Assembly: GCF_003432385.1 (NCBI RefSeq)
Contig: NZ_CP031841.1
Span: 868,001-932,000, forward strand
DNA from: Breoghania sp. L-A4
GTDB taxonomy: Bacteria; Pseudomonadota; Alphaproteobacteria; Rhizobiales; Stappiaceae
Reading direction: 5' to 3'
DNA length: 64,000 bases
The notes beneath the pieces were generated by a model, which had not been told where the DNA came from, did not search any database, and saw only the letters and a list, made by a program, of their open reading frames with translations. Each line of letters opens with the position of its first letter. Position 1 is the stretch's first letter. This document shows, piece by piece, positions 17,967 to 26,308 of the stretch. The position numbers and the translations under genes are program-made.

Positions 17967-18851
17967 ATGGCCGGAATGCTCGATCTGGATCAACTGCGGA
18001 CGTTCCTGGCCATCACGGAAACAGGCAGCTTCACCCAGGCCGCTGGAATCGTGAACAAAACCCAATCCGCGGTGTCCATGCAGATGCGTCGGCTCGAGGA
18101 ACGTATCGGACGGCCGATCTTCGCCCGCAGCGGCCGGCAGTCCCGGCTGACCGAGGATGGCGAGCGGTTGCGGCAATATGCCCAGCGGCTCGTGCAGTTG
18201 AATGACGAGACCTTGTCGGCGTTCGACGACACCGAACTTGCCGGACACGTCCGTCTCGGCACGCCGGACGATTATGCCGACCGTTTCCTGCCGGAGATCA
18301 TGGCCCGATTCTCGCGCTCCAATCCGCGGGCCGAAGTGGCTGTGACCTGCGCGCCGACGCCATTGCTGGTCGAGGACCTGAAGGCCAACCGGCTCGACAT
18401 CGCCATCATCACCTACATGCGTGAAAAGGGGCGCGGATCGGAGGAGGTGGTGCGGCGCGAGCCGCTGCTGTGGGTCGCCTCGGCGCGTCACTGCGCCCAT
18501 GAGGAGGTCCCGCTGCCGCTGGCGCTGGGCCGGTCGACCTGCGACTGGCGCCATGCCGCGCAGGCCTCGCTCGAGGAGATGGGGCGCGATTACCGCGTGC
18601 TCTACTCGAGCTGGAGCTCGGCCGGCGTGAGCGCCGCGGTGATGGCCGGTCTGGCGGTGTCGGTGCTGCCGGAATCGGCTCTGCGCACCGGCATGCGCGT
18701 GTTGTCGGAAAGCGACGGATTTCCCAAGCTGCCAACGTGCGAAATCGCCATTCTCCGGTCGTGGCACCAAAGCACACGGCTCATCGATGCGCTCGCCGAG
18801 CATATCGTATCGTCGCTCGACAACATGTCCGTGCCCCTGGCGGCGGAGTGA
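17967..18851 (+). CDS. LysR-family transcriptional regulator 1
   Basis: This 294-residue regulator has an N-terminal winged helix (residues 4-63: LDQLRTFLAITETGSFTQAA, then KTQSAVSMQMRRLEERIG). A two-lobed ligand domain starts near residue 95 (LGTPDDYADRFLPEI). The ATG at 17967 places the helix-turn-helix at the usual distance from the start; upstream in-frame codons are not conserved in lysR 2. It is paralogous to lysR 2 over its full length, including RSGRQSRLTEDGERLRQYAQ against RDGRQSRLTENGHRLQEYAR. It lies divergent from a DUF1127 gene and close to a shared motif, so it probably controls that gene and itself. The effector is unknown. Confidence 0.9.
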   Translation: MAGMLDLDQLRTFLAITETGSFTQAAGIVNKTQSAVSMQMRRLEERIGRPIFARSGRQSRLTEDGERLRQYAQRLVQLNDETLSAFDDTELAGHVRLGTPDDYADRFLPEIMARFSRSNPRAEVAVTCAPTPLLVEDLKANRLDIAIITYMREKGRGSEEVVRREPLLWVASARHCAHEEVPLPLALGRSTCDWRHAAQASLEEMGRDYRVLYSSWSSAGVSAAVMAGLAVSVLPESALRTGMRVLSESDGFPKLPTCEIAILRSWHQSTRLIDALAEHIVSSLDNMSVPLAAE

Positions 18852-18937
18852 TGCGGCGAGGGCCGAAGCCCGAAGGGACTGGCAGCCACCGATTCGTTCG
18901 GATGCTTGCGCCTCTGATCGAACCGGTGGCGGCATGC

Positions 18938-19117
18938 CTACGCGTGGCGCCGTAGGGATATCTCATCGCGGCGCACGGGGCGGGGCCGCGTCATTGTCGT
19001 TGCGTAGGCAACGTAGGCCGCGATGGCGGCGCGATCGCGCTGCAGCCCGAATGCCGCGAGCGTGTGCCGTCCGCGCTCCACGGGATTGCGGGCAGTGCCT
19101 CTGTGCGTCTCAAACAT
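18938..19117 (-). CDS. Small basic protein coupled to DUF1127 gene 2
   Basis: This 59-residue protein is rich in Arg and Ala, with RDRAAIAAYVAYATTMTRPRP in the middle. The ATG at 19117 has AGGAGTCC before it and overlaps the end of the DUF1127 gene by eight bases, which indicates translational coupling. I do not recognise the family. The support is the ribosome site, the overlap and the downstream position in the same operon; length alone would not be convincing. Confidence 0.45.
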   Translation of the reverse strand: MFETHRGTARNPVERGRHTLAAFGLQRDRAAIAAYVAYATTMTRPRPVRRDEISLRRHA

Positions 19118-19511
19118 CACCCGGACTCCTGTACTGCGCGATGCCTGCGGGCCGGCCGGTCATCCGCCGCCTTTCCGCGCGCAGGCCGACCACGTTCTCG
19201 CGCATCATGGCGCGTTCGGCCCGCCGCCGTTCCTGCGTCAGCCGTTGCAGGATCTGCGACGGATCTTCCGTCCGCGGACGGGACAAGGCGTATTCGACGT
19301 CGCCATGCGTCAGCCCGATGTCCTGGAGCTGACGCGCATCGAGCCGCCGCAACGAGCCTATCCGGCGGCGCTTGCCGCGTTGGTTGACAACATGCGCCAC
19401 GCCCGCCGTGATCCGTGCGACGATGTGGCGGGCGAGATGAACCGCCAGAGCCGGCAGACTCACCTTTGATGTGCGCAAGGAATGTTGGTCGGGGCAAAGG
19501 GTCGAGTTCAT
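19110..19511 (-). CDS. DUF1127-type protein 2
   Basis: This is a 133-residue protein with the DUF1127 core RRIGSLRRLDARQLQDIGLT followed by HGDVEYALSRPR at about residues 56-87. A long Arg/Glu-rich helical tail (QRLTQERRRAERAMMREN) follows. The start at 19511 is chosen because GGAGG stands seven bases before the ATG; an ATG 23 codons upstream has no site. DUF1127 proteins in related bacteria take part in RNA turnover and in phosphate or carbon responses. A specific role here is not shown. It is divergent from lysR 2 with the shared motif between them. Confidence 0.8.
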   Translation of the reverse strand: MNSTLCPDQHSLRTSKVSLPALAVHLARHIVARITAGVAHVVNQRGKRRRIGSLRRLDARQLQDIGLTHGDVEYALSRPRTEDPSQILQRLTQERRRAERAMMRENVVGLRAERRRMTGRPAGIAQYRSPGDV

Positions 19512-19660
19512 GGCAAACCTCCAGCGTTCGGCGCGGAGGTCAAGACTCCGCCCGTTGTATGCGCCGCGTTGCCGCGGCAAGTCCGTTAGGCCTTTGTCGA
19601 GTACGTTTCATGCCGCGAAATCAGCAACGGCATGTCGATGTATGGACTATGGGAGATATG

Positions 19661-19716
19661 TATTGATCTATCCAACGAATGTTTTTAATGTATAATCATC
19701 GCAATTTGTTATGTAT
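19661..19716 (+). promoter_or_regulatory. Shared regulatory motif, copy B (upstream of lysR 2)
   Basis: TATTGATC, then CCAACGAATGTTTTTAATG, then ATCATCGCAATTTGTTATG match copy A block by block, with a few extra bases in the first spacer. It ends about 33 bases before the lysR 2 ATG and about 150 bases from the divergent DUF1127 start. Confidence 0.6.
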
Positions 19717-19748
19717 GGCGAAATGCGCCTTTCCGGGAGCCGCTTCAT

Positions 19749-20630
19749 ATGGCCTATGCCCTTGATATCGATCAGCTTCGAACCTTTGTTGCCATCGCCG
19801 AACTGGGCAGCTTCACCCGCGCCGCGGAGGCCGTGAACAAGACGCAGTCGGCTGTCTCGATGCAGATGCGCCGGCTTGAGGAGCGCGTCGGCCAGCCGAT
19901 TTTCGCGCGCGACGGGCGCCAGTCGCGGCTGACCGAGAACGGCCACAGGTTGCAGGAATACGCGCGGCGCCTGATCCGGCTCAACGATGAGACACTGTCC
20001 GCCTTTTCCGATCCGGACCTGGTCGGACGGATCTCCCTCGGTCTGCCGGATGACTATGCCGAGCGGCTGCTGCCGCAGATGCTGTCGGGTTTCGCCCGCA
20101 TCAATCCGTCCATCGAGGTGGTGGTGGAGTGTTTCGGCAGCGTCAGCGTCGCCGAGAGGGTCAGCCGCGGCGAACTCGACATCGGCATCGTGACCTCGTG
20201 CGAGGACACGTTCGGCCAGGGGGACATCATCCGGCGTGAACAGTTGCACTGGGTGGGGGCATCCGACCGGTGCCTGCAGGACGACGAGGTGTTGCGGCTG
20301 GCGCTGGCCAGCGAGCCTTGCGCCTGGCGCAAGGGCGCCATGGATGCGCTGGACGGCATCGCCCGTCCCTATTGCGTGGCCTACACCAGCGGCAATTCAG
20401 CGGTGCTTTCCAGTGCCGCGCGCGCGGGGCTCGCCGTCACGGTGATGCCGGAAAGCGCCCTGCGGCCGGGCCTGCGCACCTTCGATGAGCGCGACGGCAT
20501 GCCGCCGCTCCCCGTATGCGACATCGCGCTGCTGCGATCCGCGCGCGCGACCGAGTCTGTGCACAACGCCTTGTGTGACCACATCGTCGCGTCGATCGGC
20601 AATATCTCGATGCAGATGGCGGCGGAATAG
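19749..20630 (+). CDS. LysR-family transcriptional regulator 2
   Basis: This is a 293-residue paralogue of lysR 1. The winged helix spans residues 5-64 (LDIDQLRTFVAIAELGSFTR, KTQSAVSMQMRRLEERVG). The effector domain starts near GRISLGLPDDYAERLLPQML. The similarity to lysR 1 runs to the last residues (DNMSVPLAAE against GNISMQMAAE), so this is a tandem duplication of an entire module and not two unrelated regulators. The effector-domain differences (for example the stretch after residue 120) allow different ligands while DNA recognition may overlap. Confidence 0.9.
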   Translation: MAYALDIDQLRTFVAIAELGSFTRAAEAVNKTQSAVSMQMRRLEERVGQPIFARDGRQSRLTENGHRLQEYARRLIRLNDETLSAFSDPDLVGRISLGLPDDYAERLLPQMLSGFARINPSIEVVVECFGSVSVAERVSRGELDIGIVTSCEDTFGQGDIIRREQLHWVGASDRCLQDDEVLRLALASEPCAWRKGAMDALDGIARPYCVAYTSGNSAVLSSAARAGLAVTVMPESALRPGLRTFDERDGMPPLPVCDIALLRSARATESVHNALCDHIVASIGNISMQMAAE

Positions 20631-20658
20631 GGCGGCCGGTTTTCTTTCCGTGCCGGCG

Positions 20659-22770
20659 CTACGCCCCGGTGGACGTGCGGCGCTTTTGGTGAGCGCCGCT
20701 GTCGGGCGGCGACGGATCCATCGGAACGTTTTCATTGTCCTGCGCGGGGCCGGTCAGGTCGCCAAAAGACTCAAACACCGGAGTCGCAGCCGGGCGCGCG
20801 AACAGATAGCCCTGGGCCTCGTCGCATCCTTCGGCCTGAAGGATTGCAAGCTGCGAGCGGGTTTCGACGCCCTCGGCAAGGACCGGGATGTCGATGCCGT
20901 GCCCGAGCGCCAGAATTGCCCGCAGGATCGCCTTCGACTGCCGGCTCGTTTCGATATTGGCCATGAACGAACAATCGAGCTTGATCTTGTCGAAGGGGAA
21001 CGCGCTCAGGATTTCCAGCGAGGAGTAGCCGGTTCCGAAGTCGTCCAGCGCGATTGAAACGCCGATGTTTCTGATCCGGCGCAACGTGTGCAGCGCCCGG
21101 CCCCTGTCCTGCATGATCGCGGTTTCGGTCAGCTCCAGCTCCAGCCGGTGCGCCGGAAGCCCGGTCTCCCACAATATTTCGTGCACCAGTTTCGGCAGGT
21201 CCGCGTGGGTGAACTGCACCTGCGAGAGGTTGACCGCCAGTTTGCACGGCAGCGGCCATCTCGCCGCATCCGCGCAGGCCTGCCGCAAGACCCATTCGCC
21301 GATCGGCAGGATGAGGCCTGTTTCCTCGGCCATCGGAATGAATGTGGACGGCGGAATGTTGCCATAAAGCGGATGATTCCAGCGCAGCAGAGCCTCGAAG
21401 CCACGGATCTCGCCGGTCGTGATGGAGGCCTGCACCTGATAGTGGACCTTCAGTTCGTTGTTGGCGATGGCGCGGCGCAGGTCCGTGACCAGAACCCTGC
21501 GGCTGCGGTGTGTTTCGCCCATCGACGGATTGTAGAAGGATATCTTCTCCGCCGTGTCGGGCTTGGCGCATTGCATCGCCAGATCCGCGTTGTTGACCAG
21601 GCTTTCGTTGCAATCGGCGTGGTCGGGATAGGTGCAGATGCCGAGACTGGCGCCCGTGGCAATGTCCGAGCCGTTGATCTGGATAGGCGCGGCCAGGAGG
21701 TCGCCGAGCCGCTGGACATAGTCGCCAAGCTCGGCGCGGTCATCGAAATAGCGGATGACGGCGAATTCATCTCCGCCCAGCCGGGCGGCCTGGCCGTCGC
21801 TGCCAAGCGACGTTTCGATCCGCCGCGCCACAACACGCAGCACCTCGTCGCCGAAACGATGCCCATGGGCATCGTTGATCTCCTTGAAGCCGTCCAGGTC
21901 AATCGATATCAGTGCGATCTTTCGGCGCTCTTCGTCCGCCAACGTCAGGCTGTGATCGAGACAGTCCTTGAAGCCCGCCCGGTTCGGCAGCCCGGTCAGC
22001 GTATCGCAATGCGCCAGCTTGTGCAGTTGCCGACGGGACTCCGAGTGCGCGCGGGCATCGATCCGGTGGCTGGTCAGTCCGGTGCCGAAGACGATCAGCG
22101 CGACGGTCGCGACCGCGAACGCCAGCGCCTGAACGGCCGCCGGATCGCTGATCTCCTCGGTGAACGCCATGGGCGTGATCCGAATTGCGGTCATCCCCGT
22201 GAAGTGCAGGCTGAGAATGGCGGTCAGCAGGAGAGCGCTTGCAAGCTGTCTGCTCGATCCGCTCTCGTGGCGCAGGGCGACCTCCAATGCGGCCGCGCTG
22301 AAGACGACCCCCAGGATCACCGAGGCGATCACGTAGGACTGGTTCCATTCCACGATGCCGACGACATGATAGCCCGCCATGCCGGTGTAGTGCATGGCGG
22401 CGATGGACGCGCCGATGATCCCGCCGCCCAGAGTCGCGGTGCAGGGGATCGCGCGGCTCGTCGCAATGAGGAGGCCGACATTGGTGCCGGCAATGACGAT
22501 CAGCAGCGAGACAGCCGTCAGAATGGGATCAAAACTCACCGGGACATTGGGGGTGTAGGCGATCATCGCAATGAAATGCGTGCACCAGCTTGAAGCGCCG
22601 GCAGCCACAGAGGTCAGAAAATACCAGCCGAGTCGCTGCGATCCGTTTTCCCTGTCGGATTGGCTGAGCAAAACCAGCGTCGTCCATGTTCCGGCGACGC
22701 ATACAATCACTGCGATGGCCAGTACCCACAGGATATGGCTGTCAGTAATACAGCTCACTACCGCATTCAT
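20659..22770 (-). CDS. MHYT-GGDEF-EAL membrane protein (c-di-GMP turnover)
   Basis: This is a 703-residue integral membrane sensor. The N-terminal MHYT domain has seven helices with the three motifs WCTHFIAM (62-69), MHYTGM (126-131) and LHFTGM (188-193). Their His and Met residues are proposed in this family to bind copper and sense gases or redox state. GGDEF (RLGGDEF at 330-336) and EAL (GFEALLRW at 457-464) follow, both with intact signature residues, and DDFGTGYSS is present. The ATG at 22770 is used; an upstream TTG is possible. The domain order matches known MHYT-GGDEF-EAL proteins such as YkoW relatives. It is monocistronic. A long AT-rich leader with a repeat lies upstream. Confidence 0.92.
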   Translation of the reverse strand: MNAVVSCITDSHILWVLAIAVIVCVAGTWTTLVLLSQSDRENGSQRLGWYFLTSVAAGASSWCTHFIAMIAYTPNVPVSFDPILTAVSLLIVIAGTNVGLLIATSRAIPCTATLGGGIIGASIAAMHYTGMAGYHVVGIVEWNQSYVIASVILGVVFSAAALEVALRHESGSSRQLASALLLTAILSLHFTGMTAIRITPMAFTEEISDPAAVQALAFAVATVALIVFGTGLTSHRIDARAHSESRRQLHKLAHCDTLTGLPNRAGFKDCLDHSLTLADEERRKIALISIDLDGFKEINDAHGHRFGDEVLRVVARRIETSLGSDGQAARLGGDEFAVIRYFDDRAELGDYVQRLGDLLAAPIQINGSDIATGASLGICTYPDHADCNESLVNNADLAMQCAKPDTAEKISFYNPSMGETHRSRRVLVTDLRRAIANNELKVHYQVQASITTGEIRGFEALLRWNHPLYGNIPPSTFIPMAEETGLILPIGEWVLRQACADAARWPLPCKLAVNLSQVQFTHADLPKLVHEILWETGLPAHRLELELTETAIMQDRGRALHTLRRIRNIGVSIALDDFGTGYSSLEILSAFPFDKIKLDCSFMANIETSRQSKAILRAILALGHGIDIPVLAEGVETRSQLAILQAEGCDEAQGYLFARPAATPVFESFGDLTGPAQDNENVPMDPSPPDSGAHQKRRTSTGA

Positions 22771-23259
22771 TTTACGCAACTCGATATTGTATTATCTGCA
22801 ATGGTTTGACGCTGAGTGCCGTGCCACACTATAAATGCCGAGTTAAGCGTGAGTTAAAGTTTTCAATATCGAAATTTGACGCAAGTCATAAGGTTTTGCT
22901 TGTAGGTAAAACCACAACGCGCTGCATCTGCATTGCCGGCGCGGCATGTTTTGGCTGCGCGATGGCGATGCCGGCGGCCGCGTTGCCGGCTAGAGCGTTT
23001 CCTTGTTAAATGGAACCATTCTGCGGAGACGAATTTTGTCGAGGATCAAGAGGATTGGCGAAGGGCATATCGCGGATATGGCCGAGACGGGCCTCGCCGA
23101 TAATCGGGAAAATTCATCCCGCCCAAAGGGTTGGTCGAAACCGGCCGTCCGCCGCGTCAACGGCCTCCGCCGTAGCATGGGCTACGCCGTTCGCCCGTTT
23201 CCTCGCGGATCGAACCGGTTTGGACCAACAGAATTGATTCCATTTAACAAGGAAACGCT
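22771..23259. other. Gene-free region containing a MITE-like repeat
   Basis: The left 220 bases are AT-rich and probably hold the promoter of the MHYT gene. The right 270 bases are the repeat listed separately. Short open frames inside the repeat are not credible genes. Confidence 0.5.
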
Positions 23260-23262
23260 CTA
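22991..23262. repeat. 272-base element with 25-base terminal inverted repeats (MITE-like)
   Basis: The ends at 22991-23015 and 23238-23262 are perfect inverted copies beginning TAGAGCGTTTCCTTG. Similarity continues a few bases inward to the ATTCTG region. The outermost TA on each side could be a TA target duplication as made by IS630/mariner-type elements, leaving GAGCG as the true end. No transposase is encoded. The right-hand TAG is the stop codon of the EamA gene. Confidence 0.75.
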
Positions 23263-24234
23263 AGAGCCGGCGGGCCGTTGTCGCACGTCTCGTCCGCGCG
23301 TGAGCACGAACAGATTGCCAGCGAGCACGCACAGCAGGCCGGCGAGCGCGCCAGGGGTCCATTGATAACCCTCCACGACCGTGGAGATCGCCAGAGCCAC
23401 GATCGGAAACATCACGGTGGCGTATCCGGCGCGTGCCGAACCGATGCGTCCGAGCAGGGTCAGATAGCAGGCAAAGGCGAGGACGGTGGAAAACACCACC
23501 AGCCAGACAAGCCCGCCGATGTAGGCCGGGGTCAGTTCCATGATGAAGGCGTCGCCCTTGATCCTGGCGAAGACCGCCAGAAACGCCGCGCCATAGACCA
23601 TCCCCCAGGCGTTTGCGGAGACGACGGGCAGCCCGCGCGCCTGATTCGACGCCGACAGCATATTGCCCAGGCAGAAGGACACGGTGCCGGCGGCGCAAAA
23701 TCCCAGGCCGACGAGGGCGTCGTGATTGATGCGGGTGCCGGCGATCTGCGGCCAGAACATCAGTGCGATGCCGCAAGCTCCCAGAATGCCTCCGATCAGC
23801 ACCCGCCGGGAAATGCCCTGGCGGAAAATCACGGCCGCGAGGAGCAGATTGATGATCGAGGTGAGCGAGAACACCACCGACAGCAGGCCGGAGGGCAGAT
23901 GAAGCGCGCCGTAGTAGAACAGCACGAAGTTGGTCGAGAAGATCATCCCGCCGAGGCCCGCGAAGCGCAGATGGTCGCCGACCGCGAACCGCAGCCGCCG
24001 TCGCGAGACCATCGCCCATGTCATCATCAAGGTTGCTGCGAACAGGAAGCGCCAGAACACCGAGACCTCGGGCGCCACGACGCCGACTTGCATCTTCAGC
24101 GCCAGCCAACTGGTGCCCCACGAAAACAGCACCAGTGCATAGAGACCGAAGTCGACGGGCATCATCGCCGATGTCCGCGCGGAGGACAGCGCCAGGTGGC
24201 GGGTGGCGGACGTGGTTTCGGTGGCAATCGTCAT
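23260..24234 (-). CDS. EamA/DMT-family transporter
   Basis: This 324-residue inner-membrane protein has ten predicted helices in two EamA repeats, as in the drug/metabolite transporter superfamily. Motifs include LFSWGTSWLALKMQVG in the first helix pair, GALHLPSGLLSVVFSLTSII, and VEGYQWTPGALAGLLCVLAG in the last. Such proteins often export amino acids or other small metabolites; the substrate here is unknown. The ATG at 24234 gives a short cytoplasmic N-terminus; in-frame codons further upstream are unlike a transporter. Its stop codon lies within the end of the MITE-like repeat. A copy of the LysR-linked motif lies about 140 bases upstream, linking it to that regulon. Confidence 0.88.
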   Translation of the reverse strand: MTIATETTSATRHLALSSARTSAMMPVDFGLYALVLFSWGTSWLALKMQVGVVAPEVSVFWRFLFAATLMMTWAMVSRRRLRFAVGDHLRFAGLGGMIFSTNFVLFYYGALHLPSGLLSVVFSLTSIINLLLAAVIFRQGISRRVLIGGILGACGIALMFWPQIAGTRINHDALVGLGFCAAGTVSFCLGNMLSASNQARGLPVVSANAWGMVYGAAFLAVFARIKGDAFIMELTPAYIGGLVWLVVFSTVLAFACYLTLLGRIGSARAGYATVMFPIVALAISTVVEGYQWTPGALAGLLCVLAGNLFVLTRGRDVRQRPAGS

Positions 24235-24370
24235 GGAACGTCGAAGCTTTCGAGGCGACCCGGAACACTGCCGGTCTGAATGGTCTTGAGCGGGTGCGTG
24301 GCGACGCAGGCCCGGCCGGCGGGCATCGGTGCCGCGTGTCAAGGATCTGCGCGTTCCATCATTCCGTCCA

Positions 24371-24412
24371 GAGAATGTTTCTAATCGAATCGATCAATTT
24401 TTGTGGTGAATG
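24371..24412 (+). promoter_or_regulatory. Shared regulatory motif, copy C (upstream of EamA gene)
   Basis: GAATGTTTCTAATCGAAT, then CGATCAATTTTTG, aligns with copy A at most positions. Unlike A and B it has no lysR gene after it. The divergent minus-strand gene is the EamA transporter, about 140 bases away. Confidence 0.55.
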
Positions 24413-24446
24413 GAGGCGCGGGCCGTCCTTCGCGCGGGCTTTTGAG

Positions 24447-25085
24447 CTATGCCTGCCCGCTCGGGTGCCACAGCGGGCGGAAGCCCGCTTTGAGTGCGGC
24501 GCATGTCACCGGTGGCGTCAGCAGCCAGGCAGAGGCGATCTTGGCGCGCGGGCGTGGTGCGCCGTAGCCGTCGGGCGACCAGGGAAACGCCTGCGGGCCA
24601 CGCAGGGCGAAGGATGTGCCGGCTGCATCGTCCGTTGGCGTCGCGATCATCGCGCCGTCGGGCAGGCGGGCGACGGCGGCGGCATCGAGCGGCCGCGCGC
24701 GGGCGTCCTGCCGGCGCTCGTCATGCAGGACCCTGTCCATCTCATCGGCTTTCGGAGGTGCGTCGAGACCCTGTGCCGCGGCCCAGGATCGCGCGAAGGC
24801 GGCAGCGTCCCTGCGGCGGCACTCGAAACACGGCCGGTGGCCGGCGGCCAGTGCCGTCACCTCATCGAGGAAGAACAGCTCCGTGTAGCCTGTGCCCATC
24901 ACCGCGCGGCGACGCCCTTTGAAGGCGAGCAGGCAGCAGATCCACCGTCGCGACGCCCAGCGGCGGGAGCTCAGCGCGCGTGTTCGCGGGTCGTGAATGC
25001 GGCCGCCGCGGTTGCCGAACAGGGTGCCGCGCGCCTCATGCGCGACGATCTCGCCAAACGGCGTCACCCGGTTCTGCAGCGGCAT
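24447..25085 (-). CDS. Conserved hypothetical protein coupled to a thioredoxin
   Basis: This 212-residue protein is of a type I have seen only as hypothetical in alphaproteobacteria. It begins MPLQNRVTPFGEIVAHEARG and has conserved-looking blocks GNRGGRIHDP, RRWASRRWICCLLAFKGRRR, GYTELFFLDEVTALAAGHRP and a CFECRR motif. The ATG at 25085 starts at the conserved block with AGGACC before it. It lies eight bases after the thioredoxin-like gene, so the two are co-transcribed. The repeated Trp/Arg and Cys residues suggest nucleic-acid or metal contact, but this is weak. No function is assigned. Confidence 0.72.
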   Translation of the reverse strand: MPLQNRVTPFGEIVAHEARGTLFGNRGGRIHDPRTRALSSRRWASRRWICCLLAFKGRRRAVMGTGYTELFFLDEVTALAAGHRPCFECRRRDAAAFARSWAAAQGLDAPPKADEMDRVLHDERRQDARARPLDAAAVARLPDGAMIATPTDDAAGTSFALRGPQAFPWSPDGYGAPRPRAKIASAWLLTPPVTCAALKAGFRPLWHPSGQA

Positions 25086-25093
25086 GGCCGGTC

Positions 25094-25720
25094 CTATTTC
25101 AGCACCCAGTCCTGCGGCGTGACGCCCTTGTCCGCGTACTCCTTGACCTTGTCGTTGGAGTAACGCTGGAACCCGGTTTCCGCCTGCGCTCCGGACCGGA
25201 TCCATTCGAAGAAATGATAGAAATAGAACGGCGGCAGGTAGCCCTGGATGCGGGCGAGTTCGGCCGTGCGGCCGTCCTTGCCGGCCACCTCGGCCGGATC
25301 GTTGGGGAAGAACTGGATGGTTGGCGTGAAGTTGACCGCCCAGCGCCGGGCGATGGCGCGCTCCTCGTCGGTTTCGCCGTCGAAGTCGGTGACCTCGCGG
25401 GCGCCGAACAGGTTGAGCTGCACAATGGCGAAGTTTTCCTTGAGGTAATCGGCGATGTCGGGGCGCGCCAGATTGATCTCATGGGTCTTGCGGCAAAACG
25501 GGCAGCCGGCCTGCTCCCACATCACGGCGAAATGCTTGCCGGCCTCGGCGGCTTCCGTGAGATCGGCCTCCAGTTCGAGAAAGCTCTGAACAAACCAGTC
25601 CTGATGATAAAGCCCGTCGTCGCCGAGTTCGGCCGCGGCGGCGCGCGCGATTTTCAGCGGCAGTGCGAGGGCTGCTGCGCCGCCCGCGGCGACGCCCATG
25701 AGATGACGACGTGTGAACAT
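25094..25720 (-). CDS. Exported thioredoxin-fold protein, SoxW-like
   Basis: This is a 208-residue periplasmic thioredoxin-family protein. The N-terminus has a Tat-like or Sec signal (MFTRRHLMGVAAGGAAALAL) cleaved near ARA-AAA. The active site is GCPFCRK, preceded by AVMWEQA as in SoxW and DsbA-like thioredoxins. The cis-proline loop is NFTPTIQFF. SoxW-type proteins reduce disulfides of sulfur-oxidation or cytochrome-maturation partners; no sox genes are in this window, so the partner is unknown. The start is the ATG at 25720. Confidence 0.85.
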   Translation of the reverse strand: MFTRRHLMGVAAGGAAALALPLKIARAAAAELGDDGLYHQDWFVQSFLELEADLTEAAEAGKHFAVMWEQAGCPFCRKTHEINLARPDIADYLKENFAIVQLNLFGAREVTDFDGETDEERAIARRWAVNFTPTIQFFPNDPAEVAGKDGRTAELARIQGYLPPFYFYHFFEWIRSGAQAETGFQRYSNDKVKEYADKGVTPQDWVLK

Positions 25721-25942
25721 GACCGGCTCCCTGAATCGGCGCGGCGACGCTGAGCGGTGCTCAGGGTCAAAATATTCTTGTCTGTGAATGTAATCGCAAG
25801 TTTCCGGAATTCACAAGCCTTGCCCGCCGACATTTGCAGCGGTGCGGCGCCGGACCGGCGGCGGGGCATGGACCTCCGGCGTCCCGACCAGTCGGCTCGT
25901 CGTGCGTCGCCACCATATCGACTCTGTTTATGAGTCCATGAC

Positions 25943-26308
25943 CTAGTCCGACAGCACGCTGCGAATGGCCGCGACCTTGCACGGCTTGGCGAGTGTGGCG
26001 ACGATGTTGAGGTCGGTATCAGCGGCAATGGCGCGGGTCGAGTTGATGTAGCTGGCGCTGGATCCGGACATGATCACGACCTTGGCCTTGCAGCCGCGTT
26101 GCGACAGCCATTGCACAAGCTCGACCCCATCCATCTCCGGCATGATCACGTCCATGAAGATATGCGTCGGGTCGAACTGATCGTACATTTTGCGGAATTC
26201 CGAGGGACGGGTGGTCTTGCAGACGTCAAAACCCAGTTTTGTTGCGATCCTCTCGATTATTTCTCCGAACTCGATCTCGTCGTCGACGACCAGAAGTCGT
26301 TTATCCAT
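25943..26308 (-). CDS. Single-domain response regulator (CheY-like receiver)
   Basis: This 121-residue receiver domain has no output domain. It shows the acidic pocket VVDDE at residues 6-10, the phospho-acceptor Asp in HIFMDVIMPEMDG, the Ser of VVIMSGSS, and the conserved Lys in ATLAKPC. It starts at MDKRLLVVDDE; the eight codons upstream are non-conserved. No histidine kinase lies nearby, so it probably works in a phosphorelay or binds a partner directly. The similarity is to stand-alone receivers, not specifically to chemotaxis CheY, despite the cheZ gene at 53 kb. Confidence 0.88.
   Translation of the reverse strand: MDKRLLVVDDEIEFGEIIERIATKLGFDVCKTTRPSEFRKMYDQFDPTHIFMDVIMPEMDGVELVQWLSQRGCKAKVVIMSGSSASYINSTRAIAADTDLNIVATLAKPCKVAAIRSVLSD

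Noticed and set aside
21088-22593. Open frame of 501 codons antisense to the MHYT-GGDEF-EAL gene
   Set aside because: The sense strand encodes all expected motifs; the antisense frame has none.
23003-23263. 86-codon frame inside the MITE-like repeat
   Set aside because: It lies fully within a repeat, runs between its inverted ends, has no ribosome site and matches no protein family.
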